34,643 nt of DNA from Rhodopirellula sp. SM50 (GTDB taxonomy: Bacteria > Planctomycetota > Planctomycetia > Pirellulales > Pirellulaceae). Positions 7,548 through 15,474 of this stretch are shown piece by piece (the stretch's first letter is position 1; each line of letters begins with the position of its first letter). Below the pieces are notes generated by a model, which worked only from the letters and a program-made list of their open reading frames with translations, was not told the origin of the DNA and did no database searches. The stretch spans positions 35,485 through 70,127 of the forward strand of contig NZ_NTFY01000010.1 in NCBI RefSeq assembly GCF_002289565.1. The letters run 5' to 3'. The position numbers and the translations under genes were made by a program.

Positions 7548-8894
7548 TCAATTGGTCAGGACCGTGACCTTTTGGCCGTCGGTGAAACGTTTCAGGTGCG
7601 CATCGATGACCCGTTGGCCGGGCAACAGCCCCGAGCGGACTTGAATCGATTGGCCGTCATCGAGGCCGGTTTCGATGGATGCGACGGTGACGGTTTCGTC
7701 CTGGCCGACGACATAGACGTACGCTTTCCCTTCTTCGCTGAACCGGATCGCGCGGGCGGGCAGCAGGTTGGTGGCCACTTTGCCGGACAGGCTGATGGAT
7801 GCTTGGCCGAACATTCCCGGCAACAGCTTTCCGTCGGTGTTCTCCAATTCGACTTCGACTGTCATGGTCCGCGTGCTCCGATCCAGGCTTCCCGATCGTC
7901 GGGTGACGGCGGCCTTGATCGGGGGTTCGCCGGCGAACGACGGGAATGTCAACGTGACCTCGTCGCCCGGATTGACGCGGGCCGCGTCGGTTTCGGGGAC
8001 GGGAATGCGGACGCGGAGCTTGTCGACCTGGTTGATCACGAACAGCGGTTGGGTGGATGCTTGGTCGCTGGCCTTGCCGACCAAGTCGCCGGGTTCGACG
8101 TTGCGCTCAGCGACGATGCCTGCGATGGGCGCCCGAACGGTTGTGTAATCGATCCTCACGTCCAACTCTTCCAGTTCGCGCTCGGCGATCATGGTTTCGG
8201 CGCGGGCGGCTTCCAGGTCGGCTTCGGCGGCAACCTTTTGCGCCTCGGTCACTGCGACGTTGGCCTTGGCCGAATCGATCGCCGACGCGACGGCCTGTTT
8301 GGTGGCGCGTTCGCTGTCGCGTTTCTTTCGCACTTCGTCCAGCATCCGGTCCTGCAGTGATCCACGCTCGACCAGATCGCTGGTGCGTCGGAATTCCGAC
8401 TCGGCGGCTGCCAGGGAAGCGTCCGCGCGATTCATCTCGCTCTCCGCCTCGACCAGGCTGGCCTGTGACGAACGGACTTGCGCGTCGGCGAGGTTGACGC
8501 CGGCGGCGGCGCGTTTTTCTTCAGCCTTGAGCCGCGTGATGCGCGCCTGGATGACTTCGCGCTGTTTGGACATTTCCGGAACGTCGATTTGAAGCAGCAC
8601 CTGGCCGGCTTGGACGACGTCGCCGATGTCGACGTTGAGTTGGCTGACAAATCCCGATGCCTTGGGGCGAATTTCCGAATGGTAAAACGCATGAACCGTC
8701 GCGGGCTGCAACGTCGTCGGCTGGAGTTCCGATTCGGTGACGGCGACCGTTCGCACCGCCACGACACGCTCGGCGTCCGATTGCTTAGCGACTGGCGGTG
8801 CCGGTAGACATCCGGCCAGCAACAGGGGCGCTGCCGCCAGCGAGAGCCGAATCGGGTTGCCGCGGCGAAGGATCATCAATGGATTGTCCATCAT
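7548..8894 (-). CDS. RND efflux periplasmic adaptor (membrane fusion lipoprotein)
   Basis: 448 residues. It links the inner-membrane pump to the TolC-like channel. The N-terminus carries a lipoprotein signal with lipobox LLAGC, acylated Cys C29. After a split biotinyl-lipoyl half (about 75-105, KASGFVSQLNVDIGDVV) comes a long alpha-helical hairpin rich in Ala/Glu/Arg (about 110-245), the second lipoyl half (VRAPIAGIVAERNVEPGDLV, about 255-275), then the beta-barrel and membrane-proximal domains. The order is typical of AcrA/HlyD-type adaptors. Met2 or Met7 could also be the start; both keep the lipobox. It is first in a minus-strand unit with the pump gene and is divergent from the channel gene. 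Confidence 0.95.
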   Translation of the reverse strand: MMDNPLMILRRGNPIRLSLAAAPLLLAGCLPAPPVAKQSDAERVVAVRTVAVTESELQPTTLQPATVHAFYHSEIRPKASGFVSQLNVDIGDVVQAGQVLLQIDVPEMSKQREVIQARITRLKAEEKRAAAGVNLADAQVRSSQASLVEAESEMNRADASLAAAESEFRRTSDLVERGSLQDRMLDEVRKKRDSERATKQAVASAIDSAKANVAVTEAQKVAAEADLEAARAETMIAERELEELDVRIDYTTVRAPIAGIVAERNVEPGDLVGKASDQASTQPLFVINQVDKLRVRIPVPETDAARVNPGDEVTLTFPSFAGEPPIKAAVTRRSGSLDRSTRTMTVEVELENTDGKLLPGMFGQASISLSGKVATNLLPARAIRFSEEGKAYVYVVGQDETVTVASIETGLDDGQSIQVRSGLLPGQRVIDAHLKRFTDGQKVTVLTN

Positions 8895-9151
8895 TCGAAG
8901 GGTGGGGGAGATGCCGGGATGACCGGTGTAACCGTCAGAGTTGCCGCCAGCGAATCACTTTCGGCGATACGACTGTGCATCATAGTTATCACAACAAGAA
9001 ATTTCGCTCGGTGATCACGCGGTTTCGGATAAACCAGTTGCTGCAGTCGTTATTGTCGGAGCCGTCGTTTGCCGAAGCACCATCGATAGGACCGCTGCGT
9101 TTGACGCGACGGCGACAATGGGATCGATGGAAAAAACCGATAGGCGGCAGG
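8895..9151. promoter_or_regulatory. divergent intergenic region, adaptor versus TolC-like gene
   Basis: 257 bp between divergent starts must hold both promoters. The plus-strand frame is open through here by chance, but the start at 9152 is preferred. An 8-bp palindrome GTGATCAC lies at 9011-9018. No regulator gene is adjacent and no clear -35/-10 pair was fixed. Confidence 0.5.
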
Positions 9152-10759
9152 ATGCCAAAGCGACTTCTGACTCTAGGATTGATCGGCTGCGTGGGTTGTG
9201 CAACCGGCCCCGCGATGATCGGACACACCCCCGAGACGCCGAGTGTCCCCCCCGCGATCGATTTTCCGCTGGAACCGACGACAGCCAACATCGATGTTGC
9301 GGCTGCGGACACGTTGTCGCTGGTCGACTACATCGCCAACGAAGCCTTCGTGGCCGAGCCGGAAGAGCTTGCCGGATCCGAGAGGATTGCGTCGGACGTT
9401 CGTCAGGTCGCAGCGGTGCAGGGAGCAGCGGGGTCGGATGCAATCGAGCGGGACGACGCGACCATCGACTTGAACTTGCCGTCGGCGCTGGCGATGGTGG
9501 GAGGCCAACATCCGGCGGTCGGACTGGCGCGGTGGCGGGTCCAAGAAGCGTACGCGCGACTGGCGCAAGCCGAAGCGATGTGGCTGCCGTCGATTCAGGC
9601 CGGTTTCGGTTTTCATCGTCACGACGGCAACTACCAAGCCAGCGACGGTTCGGTCGTCGACGTCAATCGCAACTCCTTTCAATACGGCTTGGGAACCGGC
9701 GCGACCGGGGCGGGCACGACTCCCAACCCCGGACTGGTGGCGCAGTTTCATCTGGCCGACGCGGTCTTTCAGCCGAAGGTGGCCGAGGCGACCGCTTGGG
9801 CCAGCGGACACGCCGCCAACGCAACGGAGAACTTGCAACTGCTGACGGTCGCGCTGGCCTACATCGATCTGGTGAGCGCTCATCAGGACGTCAGCATCTT
9901 GGCAGCCTCCAAGACGCGGACGGCGGAACTGGCCAAGCTGACCGGCGATTTTGCCGAAGCCGGCCAGGGGCTCAAGGCCGACGCCGATCGGATGCAAACC
10001 GAGTTGGCGTTGATGGAAAACCGTTTGATCGCCGCCCAGGAACAAACCGCCGTCGCCTCGGCTCGGTTGGCTCAAGCGATCAGTCTGCGTGGCCAACCGC
10101 GGATCACACCGATGGACGTCACGGTGGTCCCGCTCGAGCTGGTGTCCGTCGACGTCGACAAGGCTTCGTTGATCGGGACCGGACTTGCGATGCGTCCCGA
10201 GTTGAAGCAGTCGCAGGCGCTCGTCGCGGCAGCCTGCCAGGCCTACAACCGCGAAAAGTACGCCCCGTTCGTGCCCAGCGTGCTGTTGGGATTCAGTACC
10301 GGCGGTTTCGGCGGGGGGCTGGGCAATGAACTCGACGATGTCAGCGGGCGATACGACATCGACGCCGTGATGTCGTGGCAGGTCCGCAACCTGGGGCTGG
10401 GCGAGAAAGCAGCGCGGCGTGAACAATCGGCCCGCGTCCAGCAAGCCAAGTACGAGCGGATCGGCGTGATGGACCAGGTCGCCCGAGAGATCAGCGAAGG
10501 CTACGCCCGGGTGCAGTCGCGTCATCGCCAAATCGCCGCGACCGAGCGGGCGATCGAGTTCGCACTCGATTCCTACGATCGCAATCTGAAACGGATTCGC
10601 GACGGCGAAGGATTGCCGCTGGAAGTGTTGCAGTCGCTGCAGGCACTCGAAACCGCCAGCCGCGCGTACCTGCGAGCGGTCGTCGACCACAACCGGGCTC
10701 AGTTCGAATTGCAATGGGCGCAGGGCTGGCCGGTGCAGGTGGTGGCCGAGGGCCCGTAA
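9152..10759 (+). CDS. TolC-family outer-membrane efflux lipoprotein
   Basis: 535 residues from the ATG at 9152. This start gives a clean lipoprotein signal (MPKRLLTLGLIGC, lipobox LIGC, C13); the frame is open for 118 more codons upstream, but that part looks like non-coding sequence. The protein should form the trimeric outer-membrane/periplasmic channel of the efflux complex. Two outer-membrane-efflux repeats are visible: one beginning near residue 110 (ALAMVGGQHPAVGLARWRVQEA) and one from about residue 335, both rich in Ala/Gln/Glu helices. It is divergent from the adaptor and pump genes, completing a tripartite system. The N-terminal ~100 residues after the lipobox are low-complexity and Asp/Ala/Thr-rich. 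Confidence 0.93.
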   Translation: MPKRLLTLGLIGCVGCATGPAMIGHTPETPSVPPAIDFPLEPTTANIDVAAADTLSLVDYIANEAFVAEPEELAGSERIASDVRQVAAVQGAAGSDAIERDDATIDLNLPSALAMVGGQHPAVGLARWRVQEAYARLAQAEAMWLPSIQAGFGFHRHDGNYQASDGSVVDVNRNSFQYGLGTGATGAGTTPNPGLVAQFHLADAVFQPKVAEATAWASGHAANATENLQLLTVALAYIDLVSAHQDVSILAASKTRTAELAKLTGDFAEAGQGLKADADRMQTELALMENRLIAAQEQTAVASARLAQAISLRGQPRITPMDVTVVPLELVSVDVDKASLIGTGLAMRPELKQSQALVAAACQAYNREKYAPFVPSVLLGFSTGGFGGGLGNELDDVSGRYDIDAVMSWQVRNLGLGEKAARREQSARVQQAKYERIGVMDQVAREISEGYARVQSRHRQIAATERAIEFALDSYDRNLKRIRDGEGLPLEVLQSLQALETASRAYLRAVVDHNRAQFELQWAQGWPVQVVAEGP

Positions 10760-10829
10760 GCTGGCGATCGCCCAGCCGCTAAAATTGCAGCGAAACGGCG
10801 CGTCTAATCTCAGTCACTTAGCTTTATAA

Positions 10830-10950
10830 GGTGTTAGCGGAACGGCGCGAGCCGTCCGGTCGCGCTTCAAAAACCCCGTGAAAGACCGGAGGGCTCGCGC
10901 CCTACCGCTAACAAAAACACACCGCTTGGCGTCAAAGTAAGTGGCATTGC
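10830..10950 (-). repeat. GTTAGCGG palindrome, copy C (inverted relative to A)
   Basis: Core 10833-10912 and flank to about 10950 match copy A (3959-4081) in reverse complement with about four differences over ~120 bp. Together they bracket the efflux cassette. Confidence 0.9.
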
Positions 10951-11017
10951 CCGCGAGCCGTCCGGTCTCTTGCCGAGTTCAAAAGTCGACCAAACGCTCG
11001 CCTTTCAACGGCAGATC

Positions 11018-11040
11018 GACAGGCTGGAAGCCTATCCCAC
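11018..11040 (+). repeat. REP-like 23-bp hairpin, copy 3
   Basis: Identical to copy 1 and in the same orientation. It lies just 3' of the DUF4432 gene end at 11045. Confidence 0.9.
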
Positions 11041-11043
11041 TGT

Positions 11044-11060
11044 GTCACGCCCCGGGTGAC
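11044..11060. repeat. GTCACGC-type hairpin overlapping a stop codon
   Basis: GTCAC and GTGAC arms enclose GCCCCGG. The hairpin includes the TGA of the DUF4432-type gene (11045-11047) and its last codons. Related hairpins sit at 15018-15034 and 15458-15474. Confidence 0.6.
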
Positions 11061-12220
11061 CAACCGGGGCGGGGGCTTGGGTGAATCAGCGGCGGTTGAT
11101 CACCGGCGAGTTTTCGGATCCGCTCGGCCATCTCGGCGACCGATTCGGAATCCGACAGGGGATCGATGGTGACTCGGAAGCAGACGGTTTGTTCGGGTTG
11201 AATTTCGACGACCCGATGATGCGAGGCTTCGAAGGACCGTTGGTTGGGGAAGTTGGTGGCCGGTTCCAGTCCGGTGACGTAGCCGTCGGCGGGATCGGCG
11301 GTATTTTTCCAGAGGACAAACCGCGGCAAGGTCTTGGTGCCGTAGGTGAGCGCGAGTGCTTGGGAGGCATCGGCGTTTTGCAGCATCACCGAGGTCAGGT
11401 TGGCTGCATCACTGCGGAGCTTGGCAAAATAGACGCGCTCGGCGTAACCGACTTGCGGCTCGCCAAACTCGTTGAAGGATTCGATTTCGCCGGCCGACAG
11501 TTTGTCTTTGGGGGCCAGTTCTTCGATCGGCAGGATCAATTTCGAGCCGTCTTCCAGGACGGGTTGGCCGACGTTGACGTGATACAACAGTTGCACGGTT
11601 GCCGGCGTCGAACGCTCGTTGGTCACGTCGTCAAAGATCTGCACCGCTGCACTGCCGGCGTGGACGCGGATGCGGCTGTTGAGCCGAAGATTGGTGAAGA
11701 ACAGACGGCTCTCACGGAGATCGCCGATCAATTCCAGGCGTCCGGAGACTTCGTCGAATTCGATCTGTAATCCGTCGGCGGGCAGATTGGCGATGCGTCC
11801 GTGCAGCGGATAGACCAGTTTCCCGCTGTCGTCGTGCTCGGGGGCTCCGTTGCTTTCCAGCCCGCAGCGGACCACCAGTTCGTCGAACCCTTCCAGCCAG
11901 CCGAGTCCGCTGGGGTCGTGGATCGGGACCAACGACGGGTGGACGGGGCCATCGACGGGGGAGTGCCAGCCGAAGCGGCCCGAGTCGGATTCGATGCTCC
12001 AAATCGCCATCCCGCGTGTGGGGAGCACGTTGACGACGACGGCGCCGGTGTCGATTCGCACGATTTCGACTCCGTCGGCACGTCCGCCGACGAAGCGCCC
12101 GTGCCGCGTTTGGATTTTTCCTTTGGGCGATTCAATGGCGACTGAAAGCGGCGATTGATCGTCCCAAACCACACTCTTGAGCCGATCGTCGATCGATCGA
12201 GCTGTCTTCGTTTTTACCAT
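11045..12220 (-). CDS. DUF4432 family protein, aldose 1-epimerase-like
   Basis: 391 residues with no signal peptide, so probably cytoplasmic. The sequence resembles the DUF4432 group of galactose mutarotase-like proteins: a beta-rich fold with VNVLPTRGMAIWSI (about 63-76), HPSLVPIHDPSGLGWLEGFDE (about 93-113), PLHGRIANLP (about 138-147) and LYHVNVGQP (about 210-218). The likely role is epimerising or isomerising a sugar or keto-sugar, but the substrate is unknown. It is divergent from the sugar isomerase/epimerase at 12677, which supports sugar metabolism. The extreme C-terminus (RPGWSPGA) is encoded partly by a palindromic repeat. Confidence 0.85.
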   Translation of the reverse strand: MVKTKTARSIDDRLKSVVWDDQSPLSVAIESPKGKIQTRHGRFVGGRADGVEIVRIDTGAVVVNVLPTRGMAIWSIESDSGRFGWHSPVDGPVHPSLVPIHDPSGLGWLEGFDELVVRCGLESNGAPEHDDSGKLVYPLHGRIANLPADGLQIEFDEVSGRLELIGDLRESRLFFTNLRLNSRIRVHAGSAAVQIFDDVTNERSTPATVQLLYHVNVGQPVLEDGSKLILPIEELAPKDKLSAGEIESFNEFGEPQVGYAERVYFAKLRSDAANLTSVMLQNADASQALALTYGTKTLPRFVLWKNTADPADGYVTGLEPATNFPNQRSFEASHHRVVEIQPEQTVCFRVTIDPLSDSESVAEMAERIRKLAGDQPPLIHPSPRPGWSPGA

Positions 12221-12676
12221 CAGAATTCCTTAATCTGTCTCCGCGGACGAATTGCCGCAGCCTGATCGTCCCCCGGACGATGCCGCCGCCATTCGTTTGA
12301 GCCGATAGAATGACACGAATGGAGCAGGTCTGCATTCTTGTCGCACAGTGCTCCAATCAATACAACATGCGGGCAGACTTTCCGCCACAATAGCTCCAGA
12401 AATCTCCAGCCCTTCCAACCATAAATCCATCCATGACGAATGTGAAGCTCGATGGCGGACTGCGTTACTTCGGCCCCGACACGCATCGCGACCTGCCCAA
12501 TGGCGGCTCTTGATTCCACTTTTTGCCCTTGATCGCCCACGCGGCAACGCGTGGGCCACCATCCCCATTGCGATCGAATAAAATCGCAGCCTGCGCCACT
12601 GCGGCGAATCCCAACTGCGGCGCATCCCAGACCAGAACTCCTGAACGACTCTCATCCCCCGAATTCGAAAAACACG
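12221..12676. promoter_or_regulatory. 456-bp divergent intergenic region
   Basis: Lies between two divergent sugar-metabolism genes, so it should contain both promoters. A perfect 9-bp stem with GCAA loop is at 12535-12556. No convincing gene, operator or riboswitch fold was found in the remainder; short open frames here are not recognisable. Confidence 0.5.
12535..12556. repeat. perfect hairpin with GCAA tetraloop
   Basis: GCCCACGCG-GCAA-CGCGTGGGC: a 9-bp perfect stem closed by a GNRA-type loop. It is 120 bp upstream of the isomerase start and lacks a T-tract, so it is probably a repeat element or a 5' leader structure. Confidence 0.7.
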
Positions 12677-13687
12677 ATGAAACTTCACAACGCGATGTGG
12701 CCCGGACTGGTTGGCAAAGGCGACGGTCCCGACCAAGAACCGCCGATCAGTTTGGAACACATGCTTGACCTGACGGCCGCGGCCGAAGTGAACGGACGAA
12801 AGTTCGACGGTATCGATTACTTTCTGTTCCTGCCGCACACCGATCCGGAAGCCAGCGACGACGACCTGCGGAAGATCGCCGATCTGATCCAGTCCAAGGG
12901 GTTTAGCGTCGGATCGCTGGTCGCACCGGTCTGGCCGGGCACGATCGGAGATTCGGCGATGGGCGACAAGGAACAGACCGACAAGTTCCTTTCGGCGGTC
13001 AAAATGGCTTGCCGTGTCGCCGGAATTTTTAACGAGCACGGCGTCCGCCAGTACGGCGTGATCCGAATCGACAGCGCCGAATTCGGCGTCGAAAAGTGGC
13101 GAGACGATCCGCAGGCCAACACCAGCAAGATCGCCGACACGTTCCGCGAGGCCGCCAAGATCGCCGCCGACCACGGCGAACGGCTGGCTGCCGAAGGCGA
13201 AATCTGTTGGGCCGGCATGCACAGCTGGAAAGACATGCTGGACCTGTTGGAAGCCGTCGGGATGCCCGAAACGCTCGGTTTCCAAGCCGACTTGGCTCAC
13301 ACGTATTTGTATCTGATGGGTTACAACGCCCCCGAGCACGCGCTGCTGCACGAGGGGTACAGCGACGAAGAGTTTTATGCCGCGTACGAGAAAATGACCG
13401 ACAAGCTGCGGCCCTGGACGATCGATTTCCACGTCGCCCAAAACGACGGGGAAGTCCACGGTGCCGGCGACCACGACAAGACCGGCAAACACTGCCGAGC
13501 CGATGACCCCAACGGCAAGTTGGACATCGTCAAGTGCGCCGGATACTGGCTCAAAGACGCCGAGCAACGCGGCATCAAACACATCTGCTGGGACGGTTGC
13601 ATGTTCCCCAACGAAACGCTGGAACAGCCCGGAACGTGGAACACGATCCTTGAAACCATGATCAAAGTCGACGAGTCGCTGAAGTAA
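12677..13687 (+). CDS. sugar phosphate isomerase/epimerase (TIM-barrel)
   Basis: 336 residues from the ATG at 12677 ([10 protein letters not shown]); an upstream extension to 12551 reads through non-coding sequence and was rejected. The pattern fits the xylose isomerase-like TIM-barrel superfamily, with acidic and His residues expected as metal ligands in [28 protein letters not shown] and HICWDGCMF. Members interconvert ketoses or act in inositol and rare-sugar pathways. No signal peptide. It is followed by a Gfo/Idh/MocA oxidoreductase 192 bp downstream, a frequent pairing in sugar or inositol catabolism. The exact substrate is unknown. Confidence 0.88.
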   Translation: MKLHNAMWPGLVGKGDGPDQEPPISLEHMLDLTAAAEVNGRKFDGIDYFLFLPHTDPEASDDDLRKIADLIQSKGFSVGSLVAPVWPGTIGDSAMGDKEQTDKFLSAVKMACRVAGIFNEHGVRQYGVIRIDSAEFGVEKWRDDPQANTSKIADTFREAAKIAADHGERLAAEGEICWAGMHSWKDMLDLLEAVGMPETLGFQADLAHTYLYLMGYNAPEHALLHEGYSDEEFYAAYEKMTDKLRPWTIDFHVAQNDGEVHGAGDHDKTGKHCRADDPNGKLDIVKCAGYWLKDAEQRGIKHICWDGCMFPNETLEQPGTWNTILETMIKVDESLK

Positions 13688-13712
13688 CGCAGCGACTCGG
13701 TTCGAAACGAAA

Positions 13713-13735
13713 GTGGGATCGGCTTCCAGCCTGTC
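13713..13735 (-). repeat. REP-like 23-bp hairpin, copy 4
   Basis: Same repeat in reverse orientation with one change (GGGATCGG instead of GGGATAGG). It faces copy 5. Confidence 0.88.
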
Positions 13736-13777
13736 ACTGCAGCCTCGGCGAGCCTGGAAATGGATGCACTTTCGTAT

Positions 13778-13800
13778 GACAGGCTGGAAGCCTATCCCAC
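13778..13800 (+). repeat. REP-like 23-bp hairpin, copy 5
   Basis: Exact copy, followed by TTTTT. Convergent with copy 4 across 42 bp. Confidence 0.9.
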
Positions 13801-13810
13801 TTTTTAGCCT

Positions 13811-13833
13811 GACAGGCTGGAAGCCTATCCCAC
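13811..13833 (+). repeat. REP-like 23-bp hairpin, copy 6
   Basis: Exact tandem copy, 33 bp after copy 5, in the spacer between the isomerase and the oxidoreductase. Confidence 0.9.
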
Positions 13834-13879
13834 AACTGACAACACCGCTTTCCATTCCTTCACAACGCAACAACCTACT

Positions 13880-15010
13880 ATGAAACCTCTCAATATCGGC
13901 ATGGTCGGCTACGGATTCATGGGCCGCACCCACAGCAACGGGTACTGCCAAGCCAACCACTTTTTTGATCTCGAGTACAAGCCTGTCTTGAAAGCCGTCT
14001 GTGCCCGAAACAAGGACAAGGCTCAAGCGTTTGCCGACCAATGGGGTTACGAGTCGATCGAGACGGACTGGCGCGAGATGCTCAAACGCGACGATATCGA
14101 TGCGATCGACGTTTGCACGCCGAACAACCTGCACAAAGAAATTTCGATCGCCGCCGCCGAAGCCGGCAAGATGGTGTTGTGCGAGAAGCCGATCGCGATG
14201 AACGTCGCCGAAGGCGAAGAGATGTGCGACGCGGTCGAGAAGGCCGGTGTTGCCAACATGGTTTGGTACAACTATCGACGCGTCCCCGCCGTGACGCTGG
14301 CCAAACAGCTGATCGATGAAGGTCGATTGGGTCGGATCTTTCACTACCGCGCGAACTTCCTGCAAGACTGGACGATCAATGCGGACGTTCCCCAAGGCGG
14401 TGCGGCCACGTGGCGACTCGATGCCGAAGCCGCCGGCAGCGGCGTGACCGGTGACCTGCTGGCCCACTGCATCGATACCGCCCTCTGGCTCAACGGCGGC
14501 ATCACCGACGTTTCCGCCGTCGCCGAAACGTTCATCAAAGAACGAACGCACGCCGAGACCGGTGCCAAGCAAGCCGTCAAGATCGACGACGCCTGCACGT
14601 TCCATTGCCACTTTAACAATGGATCATTGGGGCTGTTCGAATCGACCCGTTACGCACGCGGCCACAAGGCGTTGTACACCTTGGAAATCAACGGCGAACA
14701 CGCTTCGATCCGTTGGGATCTGCACGACCTGCATCGCTTGGAATATTTCGATCACAGCGATGATTCGATCGTCCGCGGTTGGAGAAGCGTTCACGTCAGC
14801 GACGGCGATCAACCCTACATGGGCAACTGGTGGGTGCCGGGATTGAACATCGGCTACGAGCACACCTTCATTCACCAAGTCGCCGACTTCCTGAAATCCC
14901 TGGAAACCGGTGAACCGATTGAACCGAGTTTCCGCACGGCACTGGAAACCCAAAAGGTTTGCGATGCCGTCCTCGCCAGCGCCCACGAGCGGGCCTGGAA
15001 AACGATTTAG
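13880..15010 (+). CDS. Gfo/Idh/MocA family NAD(P)-dependent oxidoreductase
   Basis: 376 residues. The N-terminal Rossmann fold has GYGFMG at 10-15 and the family signature EKP at 102-104 (CEKPIAMN), whose Lys is the usual catalytic residue. The C-terminal alpha/beta domain starts near residue 135 and includes [14 protein letters not shown], with a candidate catalytic Asp/His pair. Members oxidise sugars, inositols or related diols with NAD(P). No Tat or Sec signal is seen, unlike many planctomycete paralogues, so it should be cytoplasmic. It is downstream of a sugar isomerase/epimerase and probably in the same pathway, though 192 bp of repeats separate them. Confidence 0.93.
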   Translation: MKPLNIGMVGYGFMGRTHSNGYCQANHFFDLEYKPVLKAVCARNKDKAQAFADQWGYESIETDWREMLKRDDIDAIDVCTPNNLHKEISIAAAEAGKMVLCEKPIAMNVAEGEEMCDAVEKAGVANMVWYNYRRVPAVTLAKQLIDEGRLGRIFHYRANFLQDWTINADVPQGGAATWRLDAEAAGSGVTGDLLAHCIDTALWLNGGITDVSAVAETFIKERTHAETGAKQAVKIDDACTFHCHFNNGSLGLFESTRYARGHKALYTLEINGEHASIRWDLHDLHRLEYFDHSDDSIVRGWRSVHVSDGDQPYMGNWWVPGLNIGYEHTFIHQVADFLKSLETGEPIEPSFRTALETQKVCDAVLASAHERAWKTI

Positions 15011-15017
15011 TCGTTTC

Positions 15018-15034
15018 GTCACGCACCGCGTGCC
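15018..15034. repeat. GTCACGC-type hairpin, degenerate copy
   Basis: GTCACGCACCGCGTGCC, 7 bp after the oxidoreductase stop. Similar to 15458-15474 but with GTGCC for GTGAC. Confidence 0.5.
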
Positions 15035-15041
15035 CCACGCA

Positions 15042-15299
15042 CTACGACCGGGCGCCGCCGCGAACCCAACCGAGCGTCGCCAAGCCGAACGTGGCCAGGG
15101 CGACGCCGAGGTATCCGAGGGTCCAGCCGAGCGATCGTGATTCGGCCCAGGCGTACCAGGCACCCAGCGTGGCCATGGCGATGATGGCAACGGCTACGAT
15201 CGGCAGCATCGACGACCTGGATCCCGTCACCGCCGAACGCAGCAGGTAGGCGACGGCGACGGCAACGACGACAAGAAAGACTGCGAGGGTTGCACCCAT
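15042..15299 (-). CDS. small multi-pass membrane protein, unknown function
   Basis: 85 residues with three predicted transmembrane helices: about 2-20, 32-50 and 57-79. Loops carry Arg/Ser (SAVTGSRSS) and the C-terminus is RGGARS. No family was recognised. It is convergent with the oxidoreductase gene (31 bp between stops) and upstream of, on the same strand as nothing closer than, the dehydrogenase end at 15475. The hydrophobic pattern and codon use support a real gene, but homologues would be needed to be sure. Confidence 0.65.
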   Translation of the reverse strand: MGATLAVFLVVVAVAVAYLLRSAVTGSRSSMLPIVAVAIIAMATLGAWYAWAESRSLGWTLGYLGVALATFGLATLGWVRGGARS

Positions 15300-15409
15300 G
15301 ATGGACTCGTCCGGGAGGTGGCGATGGTCAGCTCTTCATCAGAGCCCGCCAAACGCCTTCGATTCGCGAGTTCTTGCGGTTCGGTATTGAGTTTTTCGAG
15401 TTTCGTCGG

Positions 15410-15474
15410 GCCTGCCGTGCAGGCGACCTCTGGTAGGGCATGCTGTGCATGCCATGCGTCACGCCCAGCGTGAC
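15410..15474. repeat. three consecutive mini-hairpins at a gene 3' end
   Basis: GCCTGC-CGT-GCAGGC (15410-15424), GGCATGC-TGT-GCATGCC (15437-15453) and GTCACGC-CCA-GCGTGAC (15458-15474) follow one another. The last touches the dehydrogenase stop codon at 15475. All have perfect stems and 3-nt loops; no T-tract follows. Confidence 0.85.

Noticed and set aside
8798..9151. N-terminal extension of the TolC-like protein
   Set aside because: It overlaps the divergent adaptor start and puts the lipobox 118 residues inside the protein.
9173..10714. 513-codon minus-strand open frame
   Set aside because: Antisense to the TolC-like gene, which has a lipobox and family repeats.
12230..14611. 793-codon open frame on the minus strand
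   Set aside because: It runs antisense to the sugar isomerase/epimerase and the Gfo/Idh/MocA gene, both with clear family motifs. Long antisense frames are expected from the GC-rich third positions. The protein shows no recognisable domain and passes through repeats.
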